The translations under genes were made by a program, and so were the position numbers. Positions 36,801 through 49,900 of a stretch of DNA of 64,000 nucleotides are shown here, in pieces. Within the stretch, counting starts at the first letter, position 1. Each line of letters opens with the position of its first letter. The notes beneath the pieces are model-generated. The model was not told the origin of the DNA and did not search any database. It saw nothing but the letters and a program-made list of their open reading frames with translations. The stretch lies in NCBI GenBank assembly GCA_035041965.1, contig JAPYMA010000206.1, positions 248,001 to 312,000 on the forward strand. The letters are read 5' to 3'. Source of the DNA: Anisakis pegreffii. Lineage: Eukaryota; Nematoda; Chromadorea; Rhabditida; Anisakidae.

Positions 36801-39800
36801 TTGTCGCTCAAAAGATGGTTTTCATTCCAATATGACAACGAATGTTCATTACTAAGTGGTGAGCTCAATAAAAGAATCTTTATAGATGTTTGAAAACAAC
36901 CCTGAAAAATTTTCATTTCATTCAGTAAGAGGTGTATTTCCACGTGAAGTGTATCCCTTTTTATGGTACCCTTCGCTCGTTTTGAAGTAAAACAACTGAT
37001 TGCTCACTTAAGTGAGTGCATATACTCAAATGACACACTAAAGTGATGCGCAAAGTAATCTTCAGATGTGAATCTTCTAATGGCGGTTGTTGCATAAAAC
37101 CTTCACTTCAACAATTCGGACAATTGCATCGAGTCAAAATGATCGAAACAGTCATTAAATGCACACTCGGCAACAGTAATTGCTTTTACGCATTGCTAGT
37201 TATTATAAACGAGTGTGACCTCTTATTGAACAAAAATCATTCGCTCCATACAAATTCAACGAACAAGCAACAGTTGTTTGATTGGATTTTGACTTGGACT
37301 TTTACACTCTCTCGCCGTACTTATTCGAGGAATTAGCTTGATTTCGATGATACCATTAAAAAAACGATTCAAATGTGCCTGCCAGCTAAGAACAAATCAA
37401 AGCAATTCTGACAAAAATGCACGCATACTTCACAGTCAGAGTACGATGGTTGTCTTGACAGCTTTCATTCAAACAGTCGAAAATAAAACGAAATCTTCAT
37501 GGAACATATCAATCAAAGAAACTAAATAAATCAATATTGCAAGAAAATATGACTTATTCACAAACAGAAGCCAAACAAAATGAACAATTGATTTTTTTCG
37601 CTATGTTAAAAAAATAAGCTTATTTCACATGATGTAAAAATGGATACTCAGAATTCTTTAAAATATTTCAGTATCGAAAATGCATGAAATGTTGGCAAAA
37701 TTGACATGAGCGATGGATGCTACAAAAAACTCGATGGTATTCATTCACATGAATGAACGTTGTTTCAGATGCATGCTTACTGTATCTGTTTACAATTTAT
37801 ATTCATTATCCGAGGAGCTGCTCATTCAAATGAATTTATGACGTTGCATTTGTTTATTTTGATGCTAGTCGTTTTTGTTATGCGTTTGCACAGCTGTCAT
37901 CAATTGAGCATGATCTGATTGCGATGAGCGAAAAGTTATGTTGTTGTTTATTCATCGGAGAACATAACAATCCTCTTGCACACTATCAAATTTCAATCGT
38001 TCCCATCATAATGAATAGCAAAAACACTAACCATAATATATGGTTTATGTGCTTCAATTAATGTGCTTCAATTCAATTAATGTTAGTGTGCTTTTTATGC
38101 TTCAATTAATGTCGAAATGCGATGCAATGATCGTGTATCATTTTAAAACAATTTATTATCAACTTTCCGAATTAAAAATTAAATGATTCTTAAAAGCTTT
38201 CGTAGAATAGACGATGTCAATCAACAAGAGCGATTAGCGCCTAATATGCACTTGAAACATTCTCACTCTCTGATTGAAGGTAGTTCGATGAAGTTATTCC
38301 GAGACGATTTATAAGCTCAATGAGGTCATTCTCCATGATTATATGTCGTTATGATAACGTAAAATTGATAACAATATCAAATCAATTCAGTGAATCAACG
38401 AGTGATCTATTGACTACGATTAACTTCGACTGTTATTATCAATTTCTATTTCACATTAAACACGAATGATTTATTGATTCGGCTATAGATTATTAGACGC
38501 TTGATGTATTATAGACAGTGAAATTTATGGGAATATTGATTTATGCGATTATGGGATAATAAATAGTCGATTTATATATCAAACATGATAAGGCTACATC
38601 AACGTTAAAGAACATCGCGGCTGATTAATGTTGAAACTCTTAAGTGTTGTCACTTTCGAATTGGGTACGAAAGAAAAATGAGAATGAACGATAGCTGGAC
38701 GGTCGTAAAAGATTGAAATAAGAGCATGCCAAAGTAACTCACTTGCGTTTCGAAGCATTCCAAAGCCGCCACTTCCTTTTTGGCTAGCGTATTTATTTGA
38801 ACCTGATTCCCATGGAATAACACATGGAAGAACAATTTTACGACGAAATTTGGGGTCATTTCGATTTAGATTAGTCTTATCCTGTAAAGTCAACGAGTTC
38901 AAAATACACCGATAACAATGAACACCGATGTAAGACGGCGGCTGCATTTCATCAAAAAATGATGATCACGTTCATTCTCCATAACAAAATCCATCTTAAA
39001 AACATTACTACTTCTCCGAGCGTAACGCCCTATTCGCTGTTTGATTTGTTGATCACAGCTCTTCCTCGAAAACAACATTTTCGTGATTTTAACTTTTAAC
39101 AAAACAATCAATCACTGATGCACCTAGTGTTTCTCATGTGAATTTTTTATTGAGCATTGTTGTTTGGATGGATTGCTTAGGAGATGAATTATGCATTATT
39201 GTAAGACACTGTTGTTCTATCAGTAATGTATTATGACTAAGCATTATAATGAATAGGTATATTCATGAGAGGTGTTCTGTATGATGTGCTGTGATTTATA
39301 ACTGAGAGGTTGTTCGAACGGGCATATAAAATAGCACATTTATGCGCTGATATTGACTGAGATCAGGTGATTAGTTTGATTTGATGGCACCCAATTAATC
39401 GCTTGTCAAACAAATTATTCGATTTGCTTCATGAAAAGACGCTCAATTCTGAGCGAAATTCGTCAACGACCTTACTTTTGGTTCACTTTACAGTGCGTGA
39501 ATTCTGTTGGTTTTTATTAAATTTCGGTTTGTCACAATAAATTTTGGTTTGTCACAGATATAACTATGAACACTCTACAAATTTTACCACATCACTTCTA
39601 CGTGACTCGATAGAGATTCGAAGCAGTTGAACTGATTCATTCAATTAGTTGGATGAGTACTTTTTCAAACTATTATAATGAAATCACGTTGTATGCAAAG
39701 AATCAACAATCAAATCCCTCGAAGCGAGTGAATTCACATTAACATCAAGGCTGTCACACAATGAAACGACTGAATGAATAAAATTAACTTAATGCGGTGA

Positions 39801-39881
39801 AATTTCGTTTCATCAACTTTACTATTGCCTTCGAAATCACAAATGAAAACAAAACTGTTTACTCACCGTATTTGTGGCCAT
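33810..39881 (-). CDS. calponin-repeat (CLIK-type) actin-associated protein with two possible 3' ends
   Basis: Common exons (minus): 39881-39867 (ATG, MATNT), 38881-38743, 36292-36135 and 35944-35833, then exon 5 from 35697. If exon 5 reads through it stops at 35534 (TGA), giving 195 residues. If it splices at 35558 (GAG/GT) it joins 34294-34178 and 34067-33810 (TGA), giving 312 residues; both options are in phase. Two calponin-type repeats are seen: PWESGSNKYASQKGSGGFG and, in exon 3, ELASQSGLTPFGGFREHVA, matching the family core G-x-N-K-x-A-S-Q-x-G-M-T-x-F-G. No calponin-homology domain is present. Such repeats bind and stabilise F-actin, so a cytoskeletal or muscle role is likely. The long form ends in a hydrophilic, Ser/Thr/Glu-rich tail. 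Intron 2 is about 2.4 kb. Confidence 0.8.
35061..35102. repeat. exact 21-bp tandem duplication
   Basis: Two adjacent identical copies of a 21-base unit beginning CATGGGAAATGCACAAGC, at 35061-35081 and 35082-35102, inside an intron of the long calponin-repeat form. Perfect identity suggests a recent slip. Confidence 0.85.
36560..36593. repeat. perfect 34-bp palindrome
   Basis: The 17 bases at 36560-36576 (ending CGATTACGA) are exactly complementary to 36577-36593 with no loop; the centre is ACGATCGT. It lies in intron 2 of the calponin-repeat gene. Confidence 0.9.
38049..38112. repeat. short repeat cluster TGCTTCAATTAATG
   Basis: The phrase TGCTTCAATTAATG or close variants occur three times in about 65 bases in the long intron of the calponin-repeat gene. 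Confidence 0.65.
39520..39559. repeat. 20-bp imperfect tandem duplication
   Basis: Two adjacent copies of a unit containing GGTTTGTCACA, differing at a few positions, in intron 1 of the calponin-repeat gene. Confidence 0.7.
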
Positions 39882-41304
39882 TTCTGTCGAAGAAGCTTGA
39901 TTCTGATAGAGGTTGTGCAATGTTAACAGAATGAGTTAAGCAGCAATCGTTAGCAACTGACTTGAGCAGATCAGTGGATTACAATGCATGAAGGTGCGAC
40001 AGAAATATAGTAATACAATCGAGAGAATTGAGTTAGCTGAATAGAATCCTGTTTGAGTAATGGCAACGATGGTATTGCTCTAAATATTGAATTCTGAGCA
40101 TTTTGAGACTCGAATAACTCCTTTAGCACATCACTGTAGCCCCTTTCATCTCAGTGTTGATGACAGACATTACACACAGTTTTGTTGACTGCCTTCATCA
40201 GCGCATTCCTCGTAGCACTTCACTCGCTGAGTTCCTTTTCCGCACAAATTTCGTTTCTTGCTGCACCTACAAGCATACAGTTTCTGAAGAGTGTCAACAC
40301 TACACCAGTCAACACTCGTCAGCACAAGCATTCGAAAAATAACGAAAGCACGATGAAACTTTATCGATAAATAAACACTTCACTGAATCTTCAAATTATT
40401 TGCATTAGACGTAACGTCACGATCGCTCCGATGAATACATTAAATCGTTCAGCACAAAAATATGCGTCACGTCATTGATTGAGATTCGTTTAGAATTCAT
40501 TTATTGAAGAAATTAGTTTTTGCATCTGTATAAGTGAACAAAATTCTATGATATCAAACACTGTTTGATTGACGTCTCAAAATTAAACTCTTTGCAGCTC
40601 TAATGAACCCATTCAGTTTATCGCCGAAAGAACGCTGCCATTGTAAACAACCACAGAGAACATGTCGCATACTACTCATATTTTCTAGACAGTACTAGTG
40701 GCCGCCTGTGATCTTGAAATCACTACGACCGATATAACGACAATCAAAGAGCTCTGCAAATAAATTACCGTCCAAACTTAATCAAAATGACATCGCTTCA
40801 AAATATATTCGTTGGAGAAGTTTTCTTAGGACTTACTTTGACATCGGCATTTTGTTTTCATTCATAAATTATTCATAAATTCATGAGATGACTGCAGACG
40901 CCTTTGATATAACAATAAATATAATATCTATCAAATAGCAGAGACGGGTTTGGTATTAGTGAATAAGAAAACTACAGCACAAATCTCGATTCCTATTTAT
41001 GATGAATGCGGAGGAGAAATCATATGATAGATTACATCAGTGATGATTTAATTGAGATGTTTTTTTTTGAATGCATTAATATTTCCTTCCCACGAGTCAT
41101 TCATTTGTCTTGTTGCTATAGTAACAAGTGCAAACAGTGTTCATTTTGAAAACGGTTCGAATTACTTTTCCGGAACCAATGCGAATATGATGAGTACGTT
41201 GTGAAGTTTTATAATGACGGCTGAATGAATGGGTTGTATGAGTAAATAAGTATAAATAAATACACGCTCAAAGAAACACTTGAATAAGCAAGCACATTTC
41301 AAAT
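39882..41304. other. upstream region of the calponin-repeat gene
   Basis: Should hold the promoter of the leftward calponin-repeat gene. A small plus-strand stretch at about 40690-40762 (TVLVAACDLEITTTDITTI, preceded by TTTTCTAG) looks coding-like but could not be joined to anything. Two overlapping 62-codon plus ORFs near 40154-40370 are judged to be chance. Confidence 0.4.
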
Positions 41305-41538
41305 ATGAAGTATCTTGCATTATTGTTGTCATTCCTTTCTTCTGAAGGGACTACCAACGCTAACCGACATGAGTTCATCTCAAAACATCAATATTATGTT
41401 TTTCTCTAGGCTTACCTATTCTTGAAGAGGTCGACAACCTACAGAGAATCTCTGGCTGCAATATCAGCCCTTTTTGAACCTAAACGCAAAGCTAACGATA
41501 AGCATAAACCCAAGAGCCAAAACTGGAGGCTGGCTCAA
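41305..41538 (+). CDS. candidate small secreted ORF and adjoining coding-like exon
   Basis: A TATA-like element (TATAAATAAATA, about 41250) precedes an ATG at 41305 that opens with MKYLALLLSFLSS, a plausible signal peptide, and runs 34 codons to a TAG at 41407-41409. That TAG is itself a TTTCTCTAG acceptor, after which a different frame (41410-41538, with KRSTTYRESLAAISALFEPK) is open and basic and is followed by a GT donor. I cannot find a splice that links the two in frame. Either could be a real exon; neither is secure. Confidence 0.25.
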
Positions 41539-42610
41539 GTAGATGATGCTCATGATGTTTTCCAAAGATTGTTATCAATGTTTCGCATACACATGGCCTC
41601 ATTTTGTTCAAAACATTGCAATTCCTTTATTTGGTTATGCTAACAATAAGGAATGTGATGAACGTTCTCATGAATATCAAATGATGCCGCATTGATGAAC
41701 ATGAAAATGCACTGAAATTCATAAGTGAAATAAATCGCTTTGTGAATTTTTCACTATGACAAGAAAATAGGACAAAATATTGCATGTGTCTATCGTATAA
41801 TATTTCGGTTGATTTCAATTGCAAAATAAACATGTTGCAAACACGTGAGCTGCATAAATATCATCTGGGAAAGTAAGTGATTGTGTTGCTTGAGAATTCT
41901 TGAGAAATTTTATATGAACACATTTATTTTAAGTTCTTCACGATCCTGCTATTCCATTGGCTTCGTATGTTATTATTGGTCGAACGTTACGAATCGAAAA
42001 GTACCGATAAAAATTCAAATAGATGAAAAAATAGTCTGGAAGTCAGTCTAAAGAAAAAGACATCTGTGTTGCATACAATGAAAATTTAAGTATTTCCTCA
42101 TTTTCGCTATTAATTTTTCATGTATTTCAAAAGATTATCAGATGTCATTTTTTGACATTCTCATCTCCTCATAATTTACTGCCTACCATTAGTTTGAAAA
42201 TTGTGCACTAATCAAAATCATAGATGTTCTCGAAAAACATCTGCAATCATCAAAAACATCTGCATGAGTCTCGAAATATAATTTGAATCGCTCTTTGGAG
42301 AGCCATACATACTGTGATGAAATTAGACCCCATGACTTCGTTTCATTGAAATATTTGCTTAATCTAATTGTAAGTATTCCTCATCTGAAGATGTCGTTCT
42401 TCTTCACACAAATCCATTCGTCCTCACAACAATTTCTCAGTGGCAACAAACAAGCACATCTCATTCATACTGGAAGGCGTTTCCTCATGTTTTCACATTA
42501 AACGTTCGAGTGACATTAGTTAATCATCCAATTAATTATGTGTTTGAAAGTAATGTATCTGCGTGTAAATCATTGTAAATGCTCACGATCAGTTGTTTTG
42601 ACTGCCGAAT

Positions 42611-42850
42611 GTGTTCACTCATTTTGACTCGATAAAGCGAATTGCTGAAGTTTCCGACATCGTTTTGAATTCTTCACGCGAAACTGCACCAGTAAGGATT
42701 ACCGAAAGGAATCGAAAAGTGTCGTTCAACCAAAAGCAACAATCAATGAGTGAATCACCTCATGATTCAGCCTCAACAATAAAAACTAAAGTAAAATCGC
42801 TGCTATCACAAGCCGGTTTGTATTCAGGACAACAGAGCAGTTCGTTTTAA
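42611..42850 (+). CDS. candidate 3' terminal exon or short gene, hydrophilic
   Basis: Open frame ending TAA at 42848-42850. The peptide has a charged middle (RITERNRKVSFNQKQQ) and ends VKSLLSQAGLYSGQQSSSF, with coding-like composition. The true start is unclear: a TTG near 42611, or an acceptor such as GATAAAG near 42638. It could be the last exon of a gene that includes 41410-41538. No family recognised. Confidence 0.35.
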   Translation: MFTHFDSIKRIAEVSDIVLNSSRETAPVRITERNRKVSFNQKQQSMSESPHDSASTIKTKVKSLLSQAGLYSGQQSSSF

Positions 42851-45800
42851 TAAACGATCCTCTTCGGAATACATTTACAACCAAAATTGCAATTTTTCTG
42901 ATTAGAAACGAATGAATTCTTGATGAATTTGTGCATGAAATTCGTTTAATTATACACATTTAATAATTCATGCAATTACTAAAAATTTTGCCGTAAGATT
43001 TTAAAAATCACCGCCACACAATGTTTCAAGCCGATAAATTTTTGCTCATCGACTAATATCAAACATAATAATGCAGTTTGATATTCCTAACAATAAATTA
43101 TAGAATATATCGCAGCGATGTTTGTTTTAACGTACTTCATAATAAACCGCATCGTATGTGTCTCAACGGACCATCCTCAAACACATGAACGATAATATAC
43201 GAACTGCTACAAATGTAATTCTTTTAATGTCTATTCTGTTTGCAAGCTTTTTTTTGTAATTTTCAACGAGTTGCACAAAGACATTTGTCAAGATGCGGCA
43301 AAAATTTCAGCGTAACATTCATGACGAACTGTTACGAAAGGGAAAGCATGCTGCACTGCATTAAGCAATGAAATAGTGCCATTTCAACCCCAAATGAATC
43401 AGTCTTCAAAAAATCACAACGAATTGTTTGCTTTGGAGAATGAAATGATTGAATGTTATATGAATCGACCATTTCATGAAGCAATCGAATTGGGCCGTCA
43501 TTCATAAAGAAAACCATTTTATGACAACGAATCATTGAGATATATATTATCGATAAAATGCGTCAGAATCAAATTCATTGAAAAAAAGGCAAATGGAGAC
43601 AATAATTCAGCAGATAGAAGATATTCATGAGAAGGTTGAGATGAAACCGAAGTTAAGTCGGGGATGTAGTGGCAAATGGTGAAGGTTTTGGGTCAGTTTT
43701 TAGAAATGAATTCGAAAAAAAGTAAACCAATCGGTGGAAGAAACGCTCTAATGGAAACTTCTAAACAAGATTCAACTGACAAGAAGTCTGCATAGATTGC
43801 ACACCGTAATCCTTTCCACACAGTCGTTTTCGACCGTCGAAACAATAGAACAGCCTCAAAGAAGGTAAAACAGATTACAACAATTGTCCATTATTCTAGA
43901 CTTGAAGGAGGTCGTTCTTCACTGTGCAACGAAAACGTGCGTGCGAGATTGAATGATAAAATGAAATGAATTACAGATTTTTCGATTGTTTCACTTTTTT
44001 GTTTGAACAACGCCCAACTCTGCATGATAGTAAATGAAACACGAACACTGTGGGCAATCCAAATCACAATCGACGAGCAAAAGAGAAAATTTGAATTTTT
44101 CATGTGCAAAAATCCATCGAAGAGATATATTTATCAATCATCCATTCGTTCAGTTGGTTAATAACTCTGCTCGCAACTCCAACGCTATGCTTGAGTGTTC
44201 CAGCCGGAAAAGCCTTTATCTAGTTTGAATTCTCACTTGAGAGTAGATTTATGTCCAAATCTCTGACTTATATTGTCCATATTTTTGCGGCGTTTCTTGT
44301 CAAGAAAATCCTAATTGACGTGATTCAATGCGCTCAGTTCATTTCCCCAGTTTCATTCCTCAGCAAATTCGTTTTCAACTCACTTTCTTCGTTCATCTCT
44401 TAACAAAACGAAATAATTTTTGAAGCAAGCGAACATGAGCGATAAACCAGTTGAATTGGTTCAGCGGGTAAGGGAAATGTGTATTCTTGAAAAAATCAAA
44501 ATTCATTTCAATCTGATTCAATCGTCATGGTTGAAGATGAGTACAATAGCTATAAAAGTGGCATGTAAACATGCATTTTTCATTAATTCATCGGCATTTT
44601 AGCACATTCACCTACGATTACAATGTATTCACTATTTGCCTATCAATTCTTGTCAATACATAAATCAGTCATTCACTTCAGTGCGTTCTAAACACACCAT
44701 CAAACCGCAAATATACAATCTAAGGCGCATTGCTAGATGTAAACATGCATAATGTTACAGCTTTCAATTGCACGGACAAAATCGATACAGGTTTCGCACT
44801 CGAATGAACAAGTAGTGCAGGATGCATTGATGTAGTATTAATAATAACATGATGATTATAATAATAGTAGTAGTAGTAGTAGTAGTAGTAGTAACATACT
44901 GATCAGACAGCATGAATGGTAACGAATAAGTTACTTGTTATGAGTAGTAAGTTTTATCATTCTAGCGCTGATTATGAGACACTGAGACTGAGATAGAGAT
45001 GATAGGTGTTCTTGAAAGGGCATTGGGACGAATGACAAATTTGGACGGATAATGAACGCATGCATCAATCATTTATGATGACTTACCGCACATAAATCTT
45101 ATTCTCAATCACCGTTTCAAAATTATTTTCATTCAATTTACCTTTCAATATTTTATTGCAATTCTTTCAATGCTACAACCTGTTAGTAATAATAATACTA
45201 TTGTTATATTCATTACTATTATTAACGACATTATTATTACGATAAATCTCAAATACACGTTTCTTACCAAGCGTTTTATGCCTTTTCAGGTAGATTGTGA
45301 GAAAAAGCATTTTTAGCGCTGTGAATTGGATCGATTCAATGAATCATTACGTACTAATGTTTAGCAATGAATCATAAAATCAAACATAGAAGCAAGCCAT
45401 CGATAGGATTGTTGAGTGGTCAATTCAGGACGGGTTGAACTATGCGACCAAACGATTTCAAAGAGACAGTCTGGCCCGTGGTCGAAAAATAAGGAAGATA
45501 AAACGTGGACAATTGGTTTAAATGAATCATTGTTTTACTACATTCATTTGGTTATTTGAAAATGTAGACTAATGAAACAGATTCTCTATCGAACACATGA
45601 CACAATTGAGTATGCTTTCTAATTGGCTTCGATAGCCAGGAAAGAATAAATCGAAAAGAAACAGATTGGTGGATAGAGACTTTACGAGAGTGAATCTGCG
45701 ATGATAAAGAGCATATTGCGGATTATGTGTGAAGATTCGCTGACACGCTTTACATTCGATTGTCAACAAGACGATAATGTATGCAAGGGCGTACCCGATT

Positions 45801-46937
45801 CGAATCGAGGACGCCTCTCGCTCGGATTTGGGCTCGCTTTTCAATTAGACCATCATTTATGATTATTCACAAAAATTAACACATCGAACAATCGAATTCA
45901 TTGTTCAACGATTGAATACACATAAACATGAGTGATCTGAATGTGAAATGTGAATTTTATTTGAAATAAGCCTAATTACGTATTCAAACTTACTGCCCTT
46001 CACATACTTATGCGACACAGAATGTGCCATTTTCAGCGAAAATATTTCTGTGTACAGTCGATAAGTTATTCAATCAACAAACACACTCGATCATACCATC
46101 AGTCGTCATTCAGTACGGACCGTATACACACCCTAATTCAGTAGCATTTCGCCGATGACACTTTAGGTAGGTACGTACACATGAAAGTATTTGAACAAGA
46201 GTCAGCAATGCCATTTAGCAATTTTGCACAGTGGCTATTTTATGCATTCATGAAGTGCTGCATAATTGGGATAACACTCATCTGATTCAAATGTAAAGTT
46301 ACTTGACTAATAAAAATTTCGAACCCGTTCTCATTTTATTCAATTCAGTGTTCTCTGGCATGATCCCGAAATGTGCTGCTTTCTTGTGTGATTTGTTGAA
46401 TAAAAGTACATTTTATGACACTATACCCTTTTGATGTTTGACACAGTACAGTGAAACTTTAACAGCACAGCAAACGCTATCAATAGGCACCAATATCACG
46501 TTAATATGATAATTCGGATTTGATGTAATGCGGATGAAATGATTCATTTATAAATTTCTGACGAATGAAATTTGAAAATTTGATGAATCATTTCTTAACG
46601 ATAATGAATTTCAATGAAAATAAATTTGCATTTTCAAATAACAAACGACTGTGACGTTAGATGCAAATACCAAAGCATACTATAATATGGAAACAGATAA
46701 CTGCAACCGTAGAGCTCACACATTCACCCATCTCATTCGTCTCAGTTTTCAGGCCTCGTTCACGCAAGTGTCATTGCAAGATTAAACCGAACGTTAACTT
46801 TGATTCTGAGCTCAGGCCTGATTCAAGCAGATGAGACTGGGAACTAAGGCTGGTGAAGCATGTGAACGCATGAGTTTACAGTTTGCCAATGACTACTCGA
46901 ATCAATCCTTTTCAACAATTCACAACTTTTAAGAAAT
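42851..46937. other. long region with few coding signals
   Basis: Mostly AT-rich non-coding sequence. A possible first exon is at 44435-44467: ATG, then MSDKPVELVQR, then GTAAGG. It resembles the start of 14-3-3 proteins, but no further 14-3-3 exon was found. A minus ORF at 45569-45844 has a hydrophobic stretch (YALAYIIVLLTIE). A plus-strand stretch near 45419-45538 (KRQSGPWSKNKEDKTW) and its reverse both look weakly coding. None is strong enough to call. Confidence 0.35.
44865..44893. repeat. (TAG)n microsatellite
   Basis: Nine uninterrupted TAG units, flanked on the left by interrupted ATA/ATT-type trinucleotides from about 44835. Confidence 0.95.
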
Positions 46938-49900
46938 TTATTTTTTGGCCGCTTGATTGTCTCCTGCTCCCGCAGCCGGTTTTGCAGCTGCTTTATTTCC
47001 AGCCTCTTGATTCTTACCTGCTGCATCTCCAGCTGCTGCCGGTTTCTTTACTTCCTGAAATTTGCAACGATCATTCGAATTTGCGCAGACCAAAACAGTA
47101 TTTCATGTGGAAAACTGAGGGAAAAAGACAATTTGTTCACATTTTTGCACTGATACTTATAGGAGGTAAACTAATAAATAGAATTAAAGAGCGATTTTTG
47201 AAGAATTGACTGGAGGTAGCCATTCGGAAAGTGTGCATACCGGTTGTATGATGAAATCCTTGAGCTGCTTTTCTGGAATCTTGGCAACTTCCTCTTCAAA
47301 CTTTTTAACAACCTCGAACACTCGATCTGCTAAAAATCTATAGTCGGGAACCTTGAGAGTGTTTGCTGAAAAGAAAGTTGTATACGTTTGAATCAGTTCA
47401 AACAACAATCCAGTTCGGTCATCAGTTTCATTGAGTGAAACACAGAACAAACATAATCTGAATCGTTGTAATCAGGTGCCGTAACTGTTTTAAAATAACA
47501 CTTTGAATGATGCCAGCTGGTACCTGTCATTAAGTATGTGTTGATTGAGTAATATTGTGAAGGAAGTCTTTTGAGCAGATATCGTGCTGGACAAAATACT
47601 GATTTTAATATTCTCTGAGCCTAAATAATGAGCCGTGAGTGCAATCAAACTGACTCATATTGCTTCAGTGTTTAAGACAGTGGTTCTCGTAGTGGGTAAT
47701 GTCATCCATTTTGAGTGATTTGGAGGTATCAATGGGTAATGGAAGGAAGGGTCGGGAAATTTGTGTTTTGTGCAGTTGCTATGTTATGATAGAACGTCAT
47801 TGTGATGGTGTTTTTTAACTCGGGTATGTAAATGCGATTAGTTGATGGCTCAATACTCTTCATTCTCCCACTTTCTGAGTATCATTAGCTTGTAAGGGCC
47901 TGACAAGGTTTTCATTCTCTTCCTTGCTGTTACAATCACTCTCATAGCTTTTATCACCAAAAGTGTTTTCTTTTGCTAATTTCTCATTAATTTCACTCAA
48001 TAATTAAAGTAAAATTCTCATTCTATCAAATACTCTATAATTAAAATTTGACTGTCGAACGTTGTTGAGAAATAATATTCGTATGCTGCATTGTTGATTT
48101 CGGCTGTCAACACTCGTCAACATGTCCATTAAATAGTATATGCTACAGAATAAGAAATTGATTCGAACTGTGAAGTGAAATGAGACGAAGTGAATGAGAA
48201 AAATTCATCAAGAAAACGATATTCGCATGTAATAGCTATGAGAGTGAATGGAACACGTGTGAAAAGAATGAGAATCCATCTAAATCAGTTTGAAGTGAAC
48301 GTGTTATAGACAATAGCTTTTCATGCAATCATAAACGATCGCAATCTAGGATATCGGTTCTCATAGGGAGTGAAATTACCGGTTTTGGGTAATTTGGGGA
48401 TGTCGGGGGGAGGGGGAGGGGAGGGGTAACGCCGGCCTGCCAGATCGCCAAAAAGGGTAATGGAGCACCCGAACATGAGAACCACTGGTTTAAGATGATT
48501 ATACTGCCCTTAATGCGACAGCTAAATAATAATGCATGGTGATGGTAATAACTCTCCATTTTCGAATAACCTCAATAGTGGCGTTTGATTCGAGTGAGTG
48601 CAAAAACTTTCAATTGATCTGAACGATCCGGTGATGTTCTATCGAACCCAACGAAGTAGCTCAATATTGCACTGATGAATAGGAAAAATAATCGTCCATT
48701 GATGACTCTGCGTTAATATTTGGCGTAAAGGATAATCATTTTACTCGATTATTGCTTCTGTATGTCCATGGGAGTGGTTGAGTTGGTTCTTTCTCTGAGG
48801 CAAACAACTCACACGACACATACAACCAAGCAATCAGATCATCGAAGCGCGTCTGCTCACGTCCTTTTTGTGAATGTCCACTCGCCCATTCAGGAGTACC
48901 TCGGAACGGACAACATGTGCGAGGAGGGCGAACCTGTGAATTCATAAGCTGCATTCATCAGTCATACCTTCACAAATCTTGAAACATTTTCTTTTACGAA
49001 CACAGACTTGCTCAGAAACAAAGAACATTGCGTGCGACAAACCGAACTTCATAAATAAGCAAAACGCTGATAGTTCTCAACTGGTTGGCTTGAAAAATTG
49101 GTTATTGATAAAGGGAATGGTTCAAGATTCACGTTCAAACACCTTGATTTGACTCAGAAGAAAAGCACGAGCATGTTCCAATTCCGTCTTCTCGGATTTG
49201 AGTTTTTATGTTATGCTTAAAAACAACTCACATCGCATTCTCCGTCTGTATACATTCGTGACATACCAAGATCGAACAATAGTGTCACTGGCTGCTCCTC
49301 TGAGCACACACCCATATTGTCCGGTTTCAAGTCTCTGTGCAATAAGCCTGCAATCCTCAACAATGCTCACATAGATTCAGTTTATTTGTTCCCTATGATC
49401 TGAGCCTTTCCCGCAGAAAACAATTCGCATTCATTGCTCGAACAATTAGGTCACTTATTTCACATCTTCATGTGTTGTTACATGAAGATACAAGCAAATT
49501 GACCAGATAACGTACGTTCGACAACCAAAATGACGTATGAACATTTTCGTATTTGTCAACGACTTAAAGACTTGCAAATTCGGAATTAAGATAACGATTT
49601 TGTAAATGAATTCGCATCACATTCGATGTTGTTGTTAGCCGCATTTCTAAGTGCCAATACTTAATGAGAAGTGAAACCTTGTTGATGAAGATCATAAATG
49701 CCTTTCAGCATCTGCAATGAAACTTTCGCAGCACGCAGGTTTCTCAGCGGTCCAAGTGCCTGAATAAAAAATCTCGAAAAGTATCAATTCGAGACGTTTA
49801 TCTTAATGCAATCGCAAAATTTTTCAATGAAGTTCTTCAGCGCTCAGTGTTGAATGTCTTGAACTTCGATCATTGCGATAAGAAATATGCGTATGGAATG

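Noticed and set aside
36563..36943. 126-codon minus ORF
   Set aside because: It starts inside a long intron, includes the palindrome, and has no recognisable domain or coding-like composition.
44435..44467. First exon of a 14-3-3 gene (MSDKPVELVQR)
   Set aside because: No downstream exon with 14-3-3 motifs (such as the ARRSSWR region) was found anywhere on the plus strand. Kept only as a remark.
48329..48559. Minus ORF with a Pro-rich segment
   Set aside because: Part of the right end of the hAT-like element; the matching place in copy 2 does not preserve the frame.
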